A DNA stretch of 64,000 nucleotides from Linepithema humile. Its lineage: Eukaryota; Arthropoda; Insecta; Hymenoptera; Formicidae. The notes beneath the pieces are model-generated. The model searched no databases and was not told where the DNA came from. It worked only from the letters and a program-made list of their open reading frames with translations. The DNA lies in contig NC_090129.1 of assembly GCF_040581485.1 (NCBI RefSeq), forward strand, positions 25,612,764 through 25,676,763, in the 5' to 3' direction. This document shows positions 24,057 through 37,800 of the stretch, in pieces; the stretch's first letter is position 1, and each line of letters begins with the position of its first letter. A program made the position numbers and the translations under genes.

Positions 24057-25545
24057 TTTATAATATTAGTGAAATCCTTTGGTTGTCGGTTGAAACTCTC
24101 GATATTTAAAAAAAGAGGAAGGGACAGCTTGAGAACAAATGTAAAGGTAAAACTTAAAATAAATATATTAAACACTCCTCCTATATAGATGCATTACTTT
24201 AACGGGGATTATCGTTAAATTAATAAACGCCATTGCTTGTTTACAGCTTGCCGACGTTGCGGTCAGCGCTATGTACACGATTAATTAGTTCGTCATACAA
24301 TTCCACAGCTCTTGAAGAACTTTCGAGTTTTCTACGATTTAATTAATTCGTTTCTCGACCGCGCGAGAATTATCGTGGCAGTATATAAGGCATGCGCGTT
24401 CTCTTCTTTTTCTTTTTTTTTCGTTTTTATTTCGCGTATGTATCTTAGCCTATGTGTTTATTCTCATGACACTACTACGACGTTTAGATTTACTCGTCTA
24501 CTCATCGCGAAAGGCGAAAAACGAATTAATCATGGGTATATTTAACATGCTGAATTTTTTTTTTTTTTCCTTTTAGTGAAAATTCGAACAACTTTGAGTC
24601 AAAATTTCAACATACAATAAGCAAAACTACTTCTCGTAAATGATTATCAAGTAGGTCGCTATAGTGACAAACACGATTTATGTTAAGTCTTATTTCATTG
24701 CTACATTCAAACTTCACATTTCCGATAATAAAAATCATTAGACATCAACATGCACCTAACATCGATAGAGATTGCTTATCGTTTTCCTTACACTAACTTC
24801 ATTCTTGTTACACATGATAACTCGGTCCGAATGTCATACGTCTACTATTTACAATTGCTCGAATCGGTGAGAGTGATAATACTTGCTGATAGCGATACAG
24901 CTAGAGCTCCTCTCGATAAAGTATCTTGTATTCTCGTGACTTAATCGATATTCTTTTTTTATTACGATCTGTTATTTGTTAACGCCCATCTATTATGTAA
25001 AACTAAGCAAAAGTGTATATATATATGTATAATAACTATCTACACACAATTCTATCGTTCAATCACGTGTTGTAAATTATAAATACAGTATGAAAAATGT
25101 CCACATTAGCTCTTTTCAGATGAATAAATACTATACACATTTCGGGAGAGGAGAGATAGGTTTAAAAAATTTTTTTTTTCTTTTCAAATACGCCAGATAA
25201 TATTGATCGGATCCTGCCCGATCTTTCAAATTTATGTTCCTGGATTTAGATGTCACCAATTGTTCCATTCTTTAGCACGCTTCGTGATATACGTATAAAA
25301 AACACGACGCTATTCTATTATGTACGCTAAGAGAACAGCTCGCGGCAGTCTTGCTGCTTGTATTAAGTGCGTTTCTCACGTCTAAGTTTCTAAGTTGAGA
25401 GTAAACGGTACGATGGGAAATTCTGAATGTGGAAAAACGACACCCGTAATTTCATTATGCAATTTCATAAGATGTATAAATCAGTGAGTGATTATTGCTA
25501 TCTAAAATCGTCGTTATCGCGATACAGTATATCTTTTTTTTTTTT
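22334..25545. other. spacer and probable siz 3' UTR region
   Basis: No supported coding exon. It lies downstream of the siz stop on the minus strand, so an unknown part is probably siz 3' UTR. Contents: a CT microsatellite (24024-24053), several T runs and many AATAAA hexamers on the minus strand. An open frame at 22859-23098 on the plus strand has no recognisable domain and no splice support. Confidence 0.4.
24024..24053. repeat. (CT)n microsatellite
   Basis: CT dinucleotides with a T interruption. It reads as (GA)n in the sense of siz and so may lie in its 3' UTR. Confidence 0.8.
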
Positions 25546-25551
25546 TTTATT
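25546..25551 (-). terminator. siz: candidate proximal poly(A) signal of siz
   Basis: AATAAA on the minus strand about 86 bases after the siz stop, followed by an A-rich run. Others occur farther left, so a longer 3' UTR is equally possible. Confidence 0.3.
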
Positions 25552-25636
25552 TACTTTGTTGAAAACACGAAGCGCACTAGAAGAAAGCGAGTATACAAAG
25601 GTATACCTTATTTATGTTACTGGAAGAGTATACACA

Positions 25637-25911
25637 TTATACTTCCGTAGTACGACTGTAAGGGCCGGACTCTTCAGATTGCGATAGCTTTCGCTCTCGT
25701 TTGGCAAAGAGACCTCCTAAAAAAGACGGCTGCTGAGCCAGTCCTTTACCACCAGCGCCAGGGATCGTAGCCCCTGAGTGAATAGAATGAACTTGTCCGG
25801 GGTGCTTAATGCCTTGGCTCATTGAGCTGGCAGAAGTAGATTGAAATGAAATAGACATACCGCTATCTAGAGAACCCACGCTTCCACGACGCTGCGGCTT
25901 CTCACCGGCAA
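25637..25911 (-). CDS. siz: siz coding exon 9: conserved tail and PDZ ligand
   Basis: Acceptor GTCCAG; two bases complete Phe963, then AGEKPQRRGSVGSLDSGMS, a family-conserved tail. It ends in SRTTEV and TAA (25639-25637). Thr at -2 and Val at 0 fit a class I PDZ ligand. Confidence 0.92.
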
Positions 25912-28900
25912 CTGGACACACATACACATCGGCATGTTATACACAAGCGTTCGTCGTGACGGCAAATATAATTATTTACTTGTATACTCACACTGCTCGT
26001 GTATGTCCAGAAGTGAATTGCTAAGGGCGGAACGTTTCAATTGCGTGTCGACGTCGACCGTCTCTGCTCTGTCGGAACAAGTTCCGGGACAAGGGCATAT
26101 CTCCACATCGGCGACACCGGAGTCTCTATTTTCCGCGCCGCCGCGTGCGCCTCTACTGCTCTTTTGCCTCTCCAATTCGGTCTCGATACGTAAGGTCTCC
26201 ATCTCGTCCATTTCGCTGATGGACTCCCTGAGATCTTCCACGAATTTACATCTGTCGTGCTCGTTCCGGGCGTTAAATGTGACTAGAACCTTTCCGTCGA
26301 CACGCTGAGAGAGTCTTATGCCGTATGGATAATCTGCAAAGAAGATAAATTAGTAAAAAAAAAAAAAAAAAAAAAAAAGTTAAATTAATATCTTTAAACA
26401 TCTTGATAGAATACATTCTATCGTGGAAACTTACGAGGAACCTCGAATAGAGTAACTACCATGCCGCAGAGTGGAAAGCTCTGCCGAAAAGTGTAAGTTA
26501 CACTATTCTTCTTCTTGCTGAGAATCTTTGTAACGACGAGCAAGTCGTTGAAAAGAAAAACTTCTCTTTGATGAACGCCGGGTCTCTCCTTCTTGTGAAT
26601 GTCCGGTATCTCATAGAGCCTGCAGTAACACACCAATCTTCTATGCGGCAGCGCCATGTTTGGCTTCTTTCCAACAATGGTCGCTTGAACCTTCATTACT
26701 TGTGACACATGGTCTGAGCCCGGCTTGAATTCGTTATCCTTCACCCGTTCGTAAATGCCAACTAGAATGTCTCTGTCTATGTCGCCGCAATCGTCGATTC
26801 CGCGAAGATTCTTTATAAAATCCTCGAGTCTCATTCTGCGCTCGGGTTTCAGATTCGGCGTGTGTAAATCCGTATTAAGCATAATAATAGCAAAGGCCAG
26901 AACGAAAACGGTGTCTGCCGACCGCAGCCTCGATATTACGTCGGGATTGCATTGACAGTAACGCTGGCTGAAGACCTCCATCAGTCGCTCGATTTTCTGC
27001 GCTTCGCCGGGCATTCTGAAATAGGCTTGGAACTTTCGTAAAGCGACATCCACCTGCATCCCAGACAGATCCAATTCCTGGGAGAAACATCTGTAAATTA
27101 CGAGTGAAAATATAATTTAACATCATCATAATAATTTTTTCTACCAATATACATTTGTTTTTATAAATATATATTAATACAAATATATTGAGCATATTGT
27201 AGCGCCACTTACTCAAGCACTGCCATATTGAAAGTGTTTTGCAAATTCCCGAGATACTCCCCAATCATCTGTTTGGACAGTCCCTTTCGACTAATCAAGA
27301 ATCTGGCGACACCCTGCGGACTGTTCTCCAAAAATCCGCGTCTAATGAGATAACTGATCCCTCTCTCGGGCTTCTTATTGAAGAGATTTAGGCCGACTCT
27401 GTATTGCCGCTTTCTCACCGTCTCGGACACCTTGTAGCTCGTTTGACTCGGCAGTGCCTCCACGTGATCCATCAGAGGAAGCTGGTAGCCGGAGCTGGCA
27501 TGCGAGTGCCCGAGCTCCTTCACCGTGTTGGCTATTGCCACGGAGTCCGTGGTATGACTCGCACATTCTTGATGTTCCGGCGAACTCGACTGATTTTGCA
27601 ATCAGAATAACAGTTCCGTTAATGCTTTTCGCTTACGTCCTCAAGAAATCGCCGTTACTCGCGCGCTAAGTACACAAGCAACGGGCGCGATGTAATGAGA
27701 GAAAAACAAAATCAGCCATACTCACAATTCCCTTGTGCTTCCAAACGGGCGAGCCTCTCTGAGCGTCGCCCTCGGAGCTCTCGCAATTGGTCGAATCGCT
27801 GCCGGAGCTCTGTACCGAACTCAGACTTCCGTTCTCCACACTTTTGCTAAGACCATTGTGACGCGGTTCCATGGATCGGGAGGTGATGGAGGACGTTCTC
27901 TTCGGTACCTCCGGCGGCACCTTCTTGGCGGAGCCTCTCGTTCGGCCGGGACAGAGTTGGTTGGCGCTGCTCCAATTCTGCGACAACGCCGTCTGCAGAT
28001 TGTGCGGCGTCGACGGCGATGTACACGGCGTCCGTAACAAGTCTCTCGGTGGCGTTTCTTGTCTCAGGCCGCACAAAGCTTCCTGTACAAATGAATCGCG
28101 ATTTTCTCTATTGAATTCACGTAATGGAGCGAGGATGTATAAGAAAATTATCAACGTCCGCCGTTTTGCGAAAATTCATCGAATCAACTTAATCTCACCG
28201 TTCGTTCAGCGCACCGTCACGACGCGTGTCGACACTTACCTGTGGATTATAGTAATGGATGCTGGAACCGCTCTCCTGGGAGCTCGATTCCCAGCAGGGG
28301 CTCGGTGGCAATTGTTGATGTCGATTGCACGGGCTAGGCGCCAACGAAGGCGTGTGCCTGCCGCCGCTCTGGTGCAAGCTGTGATTCGTGTGCTGATGGC
28401 CGGTGACTTGAACCTCGCATCGACCGCTCTGGCTCCTCGGTATCGGCGATTGCGAATTGTCCGCGTGCCGCCTCTCCCGCAGCGACATGCTTCTGATCGG
28501 CATCGGTCTGTTAGATTTCGCAATTGATTTAGCGGGACGAATTTAACGGAGAGATTTCGCGTGCGGAACACCGCGCATACATTACCTGTTGGCGGGCTGC
28601 GTCTGCTGAATGTATATCTGGCTGTGATAGACCATTCTCTCGTGATCGCTGAGGCCGCCCGAGCGATCGGCCGCCGCCTCCTGAAGCTTCCTGCTCAGCC
28701 GCTTCTCCGCCTTCGCCATCGCCGTGATGGCCGCGAACTTTTTCAGCAGCGTGTATCGGCGGAAGGCGCGCTGAATCGTCAGCGCCGCGTTCCTCGCCTT
28801 CACGCCTCCGTACTTCCGCTCCAGCATCTCGATCTGCTTGTCGAGCAGATCCTGCGACAGCTCGTATCTGTCGTGGCGAGAGAGAGATGACCATTTTCAC

Positions 28901-31900
28901 AAATTATCTACCGTCGCGGCCGGAAGCGGCCTTGCTCGCGCGGACCGTTACGATTCCATATATCTATTTACTCGCGGCCGCGAAACTGGCGCAAATGTAT
29001 AGAATTACGACTTACGCGGTCTGCAGTCGGCATCGCTTCAGCACATCGCCGTTGCGGACCGATCCCTTCTTAAGATGACTCTGCTGATATCCAGCGGACT
29101 GCGGTTGCCCGCCGTAGCCCTGCACCATCGTGCCGTAGCTCTGCGGCTGCGAGTAGCCGGTCGCGCCGTGCGGATACATCTGCACGCCCGCGGACGAATA
29201 CGGCGGCCCGTGCGCGTAATTCTGATTCTGCATGTAGGACTGCCCGGTGATGTACGACGTCGTCGACAGGGACGTCTGACTGCCGGACGTCGAGTACACG
29301 CCGTGCATGCTGTTGCCGTGGACCTGATTAGCGCTGCTGCTATGCGACGCTAAGGGCCTCTCCACTTTCGTGGGAAAGCTGCAAAGAAAATATACAAAAT
29401 ATAAAAAATATATTCCCGCTTTCCGGACTTCGCACGGAGATATCGTTTTCCAGATTGTCTTTTCTTTTTTAGCAATTCAATCTTATATCTTGTGATTGTG
29501 AAATTTTTTCCGATAAGCTATCGAAGATGATAGTTCGAGCAGCGAAAGTTCTTCAAGACTATCGATGTTTCGAGCGAGCGGAAGAATATTGTTAATTTTT
29601 TTTTTTATAAAATCATCATTTTTTTCGAGTCTACCGACAGTTGTACGGGCAACCCGTATAATAAAAGTCGGCGAGAACTGTAAGGAGATAATTAAACTAA
29701 GATAACGACGTCGTCTCTTATTCACGCCAGGTGCCTCTAATTATTAGACGTACGCACGCGACGGTCTCGATCGCAACCGACGCATGTACGCGAATCGTAA
29801 AAAATAAAGAGGACGCACCCCCTGAAACGGGAAGCGCAGGCGATCATGTTGCCTTCGCGGGAACTCGGGACGATTTTTCCACGTGTATCGAATTGCGCGG
29901 ATCTTCTATCTTCGTCTATGATGCCGGCGGCCGCTGGCTGCGCGCTTTACGAATGTCCTCGACTCGCTCTCGCGCAATTACACAATTAAAACTGTCTTTC
30001 AATCGCGAAAGCAGAACTCGAGGTCGCGGCGCGTTACTGCGTAGCGTGACGGCCACCTCGAGCACCGAAGACGAACTGGCGGAGAAAGAGAGCAGCTGGT
30101 GGCTGCCGGGGCCTTTTTCGGCCGGACCATCGGGACAAGAAATCCCTGAAAGGATCTCGGATCGAAGGGATACGAGTCCCCCCGGACGCACAAAGGTGTA
30201 TATTATGCGCCCGTATCCGTCGGTGTGCATCTGGCAGGTGCAACGACGATAGCAGCACCGAGCGGCGATGCTTCTGACCGTGACACTCAACCTTCTGCAA
30301 CCGCGGAGACTTCTTTTCTTACGCAATGGGCGTCAATTAAACGACTTACGTAAGGATGCGAGCGTAACATAAGCAAATGAACGCGCGACGTATGACAAAA
30401 CCGTGTGTCAGCGGAACGGAACGCGGCGGCGGCGGCGGCGACGACGACGACCGAGAGTTCGTCGAGAGTTGAAAGCAGTGCGACGCGAATTTATTCGCTT
30501 GGCTTTCGAAGTTTACGAGGTCGAAAAAATCTCGAGGCGGAAAAAATAAATAAATGCGATACGGAAAAAAATGTCTTAACGATAGCGAGATCAATGTGAA
30601 TGTATAATCTGTAAGAATTGTATTGCTGGATTATTAATATTGAAACGGAATCGCGCGAGAAATCGATGTTATCCGCCTCGTTATAGAACACATCGCTGGT
30701 CGAACCATATTTTTCTGCCGCGTAATCAGTGCGTGTACCATTAAATGTTGTACGTGCATCAACAGCACGAACGCGATGTCTTCGAATAATAAACAGGAGC
30801 GCGTAATTATACGATGTAACAGGTTTCCAAATCTCACGTTAAGCTAAAATTAAACAATTTCAGGTTTCAGAAACCAGGTTTGTAAATACATCGATGCCAG
30901 CATTGCGAGCAAAATAATTCTATTCATTATTACGAAATTATTCGCGAGCTGGTATTGCCGGCGTGCCTCGGCTGCGAGAAAATTATCGCGACTGGCCGTG
31001 ATATAATCATTGCGGTTGAAACAATTTTTATCGGTTTATTCTCGATTCGATATTCCGCGAGAAAAAAAAAAGGTATCAATTTTCGATCGATTTAAGGCGC
31101 ATTCTTTTCAACAAAGACGTTTGAGGTTCGAAAATGAGAACGTCGACGAGCCTTATAAGAGCAGGCGCTTCGCCAGGAGCGAAGCCGGCCTTGAATATAA
31201 GGAGAAATAAACGCGAGGAGCGGTGTGGCATTAGAGCTTCCCCAGAAAGAGGAGGAGGAACATCTGCTCCGTGGACTCGCGTGCCACGATGCGCGCGTGC
31301 TATCGAGGTCTCCCCACGCGGCTTCGCCTGCCCCGACACGCACCTGGCTTGGTGTTTTTTCTTTGGGGGGAAGATATACCCTGGGCGGCCAAACGCGCAC
31401 GGCTTCTTTCTGCTCTCTTTTCGAGAAGCGCGCGCTTCTCTATCCCGCTCCGTCTACGGAAGTATCTCGAAGGAATATTAACAAAATTTATTTTCTCTCT
31501 CTTACATATGTTTCCTGTGTTATTCTTGCTTTAAAAAAAAAAAAAAAAATGAGGAAAGGAAGCGCGAACGGCTGAGCCGATGAAGTACTTATCCGCGGAA
31601 CGCGCGAAGATACATAATTAAAGCGAGCGCGTTATCGATGCATCTGGCGTGACGATAACGATATATCGTGCGTACTACGGGTGTTCTCCGTTGAAAGCAA
31701 TAGATGTGTAACATCTTGTTAACTTCTTAATGCGTAATTCGATTCGAGCCGCAAAGTACATGCAAATGCTCTTTGTCAAGGGAGAATTGAATTACCGCGT
31801 AGTGATAGCTCGCGTGCATTATCGTTGGCCTAAATGCACACAATGCAAGCTATTAGCATATTGCGGGCTCCTCGGGCGGATGACGCATCCGTCATATTGT

Positions 31901-34781
31901 ATTCGCGTCGCTAACAAACTGCGCTATTTACACCGCGGGCAGATAAGGGAAACGAAAATGTTTCGCATCGCGAATTAATCAATCAATCACGCGGGTGACG
32001 ACAGTCCGATAAAAGCGCCGGGGCTCTCGCGATCAATTACGACGTGGAAATCGGCTGACAGCTCATTTTCACGAGGACTCACGGAGATGCATTCGAGAAT
32101 GTATCTGCTCCACTTCTCCGACGATGCAGATGCATAAGAGATTTGCGCAAGTGCCATCGCTCCTGTCTATTACGGCGTCTTTAACGTCGCTTATTCACGG
32201 GACATGTTATGGTATTCAAGTGATATATTAATAAACTTCGCGATGCGGACTCACGCAAAAATCACGCGACTTCCTCGTACAATCGCAACACTCGACGCAC
32301 TTTCCTTTCGGGCGAAATATTTTCACAACATTTTTGATATCCTCCCGAAGAGTTTGCGCACCGCTGTCTCCGATATTACCGAGATAATTTCCATATCGTA
32401 GATAATTAAAAAATGCAAAAATAAACCTAAAGGAATACATGAATGTGAAACATAAATATAATTTGCAAATGAGAAGACGAATTTTAGCAATTCAACTATC
32501 CCGCCACTCTCGTTTACGGCCGTTAAACAAAGTTTAACGGTATATCATTAAAAGTTCTATACGTGATCGCCGAGCGGCTCCCAACAAACAGTAGTACAGC
32601 GCGTACATTTCTGATATCGAGAGAAGTCATGGCCGGTAAGTGTGCTAACGTGTACCGTACGGGAAGTCGTGTACACGGTGTGTCTCGAATTCATTACGGA
32701 AATTATTAAAGCGTGCTCCTATTATTGCAGCCGCTACTGAGGCTCGCGCTGCCGCGGACTAATTATCATCGAGCAATTAACAACCGTTGATTGCCATTAC
32801 CGGCGTGGGTGCGCGCGCGCATACGCTTGCGCGGGCATCGAGCGATCCTCTTCTGCCTGAAATAATTTTGCTCTCTACCGGCGGCGTGTGCGAACGTGCT
32901 CGCCGATGTGTTGGGGGGGAAGAGGTGAGATGATGCCGCTTTAGAGAGATTACATTTCCTCCACTATGATAATTACGTTCGTGCGAATCTCATCGAGATA
33001 GCGCCGGATGTTAGTACCGTTGATGTAGTTTCCTTTTCTTCGATAGAATTTGCTTACTTCCCTCGCTTTACATTTAGATTCACGCTTTGCAGTGCATTAT
33101 GAGATATAAAGGAAAACAAGCGTAACAGAAAAACACATATTAACACAAGGGAGAAGAAATTCTTAAAATACCTTATTCATATTTTCAACAAATTAATTAC
33201 ACATGAAATTATGTACAAAACCTACGTGATTATTAAAAAAAAAAAAAAAAAAAAACGAGTTCAAAATAATTCGCAGATGAATTCTCTCGTTACATTACGC
33301 GCGATAGTGTTTAGTAATGTGAATTGAAAAAATTCTGACAGAATAATGTCAAGCACGTTTAATTCGGGAATGAAATATAGAGACAATTCGTGTTCCGGTC
33401 ATCCATCATTGACAGATTCGGCGGGTCGTTAGTTGGTTGGTTAAATAGAAATAATAAATATGTACCGATTGATGAACGACGTCGGCGTGGAGTAACCCAA
33501 TTGCAGACGCGACCTGACGACCCTTTCCTGAACGGTCACCATCCTCGAGCTTCGCGAGCTTTGGTGCACTCTTGTCGTTCGTATCACTTGATAGCAATGG
33601 TGTTGAGTCTGAGGTGAGCAGACCGTCACCCTGTCACTGCGCGGCTCGATCATGGTGTACGCGATCATCACTGTCCGTCACGAAAATGTTCACCCTTCCG
33701 GGGGATGAGTCGCGCCTCGGCTCAGCGGCAAACCCATCGTCGCTCGCGTTTCTCTCACTCGGCTTTTACGCGAGCTCGCAAAATTGCCACAGCATTCTTT
33801 GGTTAATTGCCGGTGCCGAAGGAATCACGTTAAGGAAGATACGTATCGGTATCCAACGGACCTAAATTCGATTAAATTATGTCTCCGTGAAATTCTGACG
33901 GCGTAAATTGAAAAAAAGGAAATATTCAATTTAAGAGAATTCCTCTCTGTAGCGTCATTCGAAAATGATTATCGCAAAATGAGCTTTAGAATTTTAATTA
34001 ACCAACGATTCCCACAAATTTTAACAGAATCAATGTAACAGGATTGAAATAATGATTTTATTCGTCACAATCGTCGCGAAAATTGAGGTCGAATTAATAA
34101 ATTATCGGAGCATTGCATTGACCTTTATTAATATAATAATTCTCAGAATCTACATTTAGTCCTTGCGCGGAGACCGGCTTAAATTTCATTTGGATTTGAG
34201 CTGCCAAGTTTGACACTAAGTAATTGGGTTAACTATTGCCGAGCTACTCTCGGCAGCGATCAATAGTGTCGTATTTTCACTCGTCCGCCTTTTCCGGTTG
34301 ATTCACGGGCAATCGTTAAAACTTTCTAATGATGCTTAATCAATATGCGTAACTGCAAGTGTATCACGATACGCTGCTGCCACGCAATTTATCCATCGCT
34401 ATCGATGAATCTCTCTTTAATGAAAGCATTGTACTCATACATGTGGTCTATAAATACATAATTTCTTTCGATATTATAACTGCTATTGATTAATTCATAT
34501 ATTCATTTTTATTTGATTTTACTGCAATGCACACTGTAATATCTAGAACACAGAATCGGCACGTAATATCGTTTCCATTGCGATACTGCCATGGCGATAG
34601 AATTTATGAACAATCGCGCCGTCGACTACGATAAATTATAAACATTTATTTATGTCCGGCGTACTTGTCACTTCGTCGAATTCGGCGGAATAAAATTTGC
34701 AAAATTCAGAGTCGGCGGTAAATTGGAATTTTCGCGAAAAGTAAAGCGCGATTGTTTATTGGTGTGGTGCAATGCGCGACG

Positions 34782-34815
<34 letters not shown>

Positions 34816-37800
34816 ATACCGTTCATTCGTCTTCGGCTGCTTCGTATCGGGGACGCACGTACGAAAAAGTCAAAGACGGCGAATAATAATGAGTGTTGAA
34901 ATCCTTCGTGCGAACTCGAGACCGCTCGTGAGGCGACAGACGGAAATATTCTTCGTGATGCAATTCCAAAACTCCGCGCGGGCTCGTTAGCGCGATCCGC
35001 TTCGCTCTCTTTTACGCGGACGAAAATTCGTCTCGGCTCGAAGTTGCCCGGCGAACGAACGCGAAACTAATTAAATTAATCCAGCACGGCAATCGCACAA
35101 CTTCTCGGGTACACTCATATCGAATTAATTCCGAAAAAGACAAACGGAAAACTTTATTAAATCCACTTATTCGATCCAGCTTTTGCGCGTGGGAAATCGC
35201 CGACACGAGAACTGCATTTTTCACGTTTATCGCGGTTTAATTTCACAGCCACGACGTTAGGCCACGAGCGAGGGGCCAACAACGGCACCCACTTTCCGCA
35301 CATGTCGCTCGCTGATCGGCGGTATGAAACAGAAAAAAAAAGAACAATAAAAATACCTTGACGGACCGGCGCGCACGTTGATTCACGATCGTCAACTACA
35401 CCCGTTCTGTTTGCCGTTAGCTTCGATACCATAATGGAACTGTCAAAGTCGAATGAAAGGTGGGGCACGGCAGACTCCCACCGGCGGCGATTTCAACCGG
35501 GGGCCGAGCATATACATTGTTACGCTCGTCTCGATGCTTGCCACTGCTCGGAAATACAGGTCAATTCGCGCTGGTGCGATATCGCTGCGATCCACGTGGT
35601 GTATATATATATATATATTTTTTTTTTTAATCTACGTTAAAACTTGAAACATCGTGACAGACCGGGACGAGGTCGTTGCACCGGCGAGGGAGATCCACTT
35701 TAGCGCGGAAAAGAAGCCCGCTATCGATTTATCGGCGCGCAAACGATTTCCAATCACGATCTCAATTATGTTCGCACCAATTGTTCTCGATTAATACTCC
35801 GCACCTAAATTCCGTGAAAATTTCGCGGATTCGCGCGAAGAGTCCGAACGGCGCAAAAAGAGACGTCTAAAGACTGAAAATACGTCCGAAGATTGAACCG
35901 GAAGAAATTGAGGATTCCTTCGAATCCCCCCGTGCTTTCGCAATTTGAAAGATATAAAGAACAAGATACGGCGCAAAGCGCGCAGCAAGGAATTAAACGC
36001 GAAATGTGTCGCGTCCGCGTTTCTCGCGCGATTTTGATTGAACGCTCGTATATTTATACGTTGACACCGATAGATTTCCCTCTTTGAATCGTACGTGCCA
36101 CCAGCTGAATTGCAAATAGAAAAATAATGACGCACAACGGACATATCCGCGCGCCGCCTGTACTTTCACGTATGTTAATATTGCCGCGATAGGGATTTCG
36201 CGTCAATACGGCGACAGTTTCAACGAGTGCGCGGTGTTCCAGTTTTAATTTCGCACTGGACTCGTGCGGGTTGCTGTTTCCCCGGCCTGTTGAAAAACAC
36301 GCGCGTAAAATGCACTCCGAGTAACGTTTTGGATGAAACTATACCTGCGGTCGCGCTATCACGCTAACATATCACTTTTCAAAAGCCTGTCCGTCAGGCC
36401 TCAAAACTTTTTACAACTCGGAAAAATCTATGTTATTCGGCTATTCTCTCGACTTGCCACACAGTAATTTTTCAATCATCTATCCAAAAAATACAACTGA
36501 TTATTTTCCCAAAAACTTTCTCCCTCCGGAGAAGATACGCGAATATATTTACCGCGAAACATTGTCGCGGAAAAATTCTCAGAACATTTCTCGCTTTCAA
36601 TTTTACGTTGCACAGTTGTCTGTTTTGTGTCATGAAAATCATGAAATATAACAAGTTTCAGACACGAAGATAATTAACATCCTGCGTCGTAAAGACGCGT
36701 TTTCACTTAGCATCATCGCCGTTTTCACGAGATACCTCAGCGAGATCGATTTGACAAAACTATCACTGCTGATTCCTCGCTGTTCCATTTTTTGCGCAAC
36801 ACTTGCTCCTCAACGCGCTGTATAATTTAATCTGGGCGCACAAAAAGCGACACACTGCTATTACACGCGGGACCCGACTGCATCTTCTTCTCGCGCGGAC
36901 CGTGTTAGTTTCGCGGCGGCCTCCCGCAGAAGTGACGTCGCAGCGGCGCGAGTAGTGTGTACGAGAGCGCAGCAGACACATCGAGATCCTCAATTTGCCT
37001 GTGGCAAAAGTAAAAGTTAGCGATCGGGAGAAAGCTCCGGTCGGCCGTGCACCTTGCGCCTAGACACGGACGACTGTGGGACTGGTCTAGGCGCGCAAAT
37101 CCGCGTGGCAAAGGTTAAAAGTGATTTCTGCGGGAAGCGCTGGCGGAAAGAGGTATCGAGAGTAAGCTGCGCGACTCTCGGCGAACAAAAAAAAAGGACG
37201 CCGCGGGTCCAAAAGTAGCGCTCGTTAGCGGAATGGGTTACTAGGTTCGGTTTCGCGGGACCGGACACATTTTCTCAATTTCAACCGAGTCGTGAACGAA
37301 GAGTCGTGCGGTAACGGCGTTTAAGTTCACTTCGGCGAAACGTCACACTCTAATAATAAGTTCACGTCGGCATGCTATCGGGTACACGCGTACGCGATAA
37401 TAAGTTGCGCGCACGCGAATCATGAAAGCCGCGATGGTCTTTTCCATTCTTTTTTCGTCTGCTCCTCTCGTTTCCTAATGACACGGTATTCCCGACGACA
37501 TGTGTAATGAATAGCGGGAGAACCGATGCCGACGCGGAGGCCGCGAGCAATTTTCGAACTGGCGCACAGCGTGAAATTTCCGCAGCATAGGCGGACAAAA
37601 ATATGACACACAAACATTCTGCGTTTTATTTTCCGTCGAAATTACTTCATCGGAATAACGTTGGCCTGGAAATCGGATTTGAGGGAAGATTTTTGGAAAA
37701 ACGAATGTAAGAATTTTTTATCACGTTTTTAATAATTGACATCTGACATTAAGGGATTAATTATTTTTATAAAATCGATAACGTTAAGTTATTGATAGAA

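Noticed and set aside
29731..30326. Overlapping open frames on both strands just upstream of siz exon 2, considered as an alternative first exon
   Set aside because: No recognisable IQSEC N-terminus and no donor in the right phase that I could justify. Frames overlap on opposite strands.
34772..34990. Plus-strand open frame with a polyglycine run
   Set aside because: The glycine run is the CGG repeat; the remainder has no recognisable similarity or splice context.
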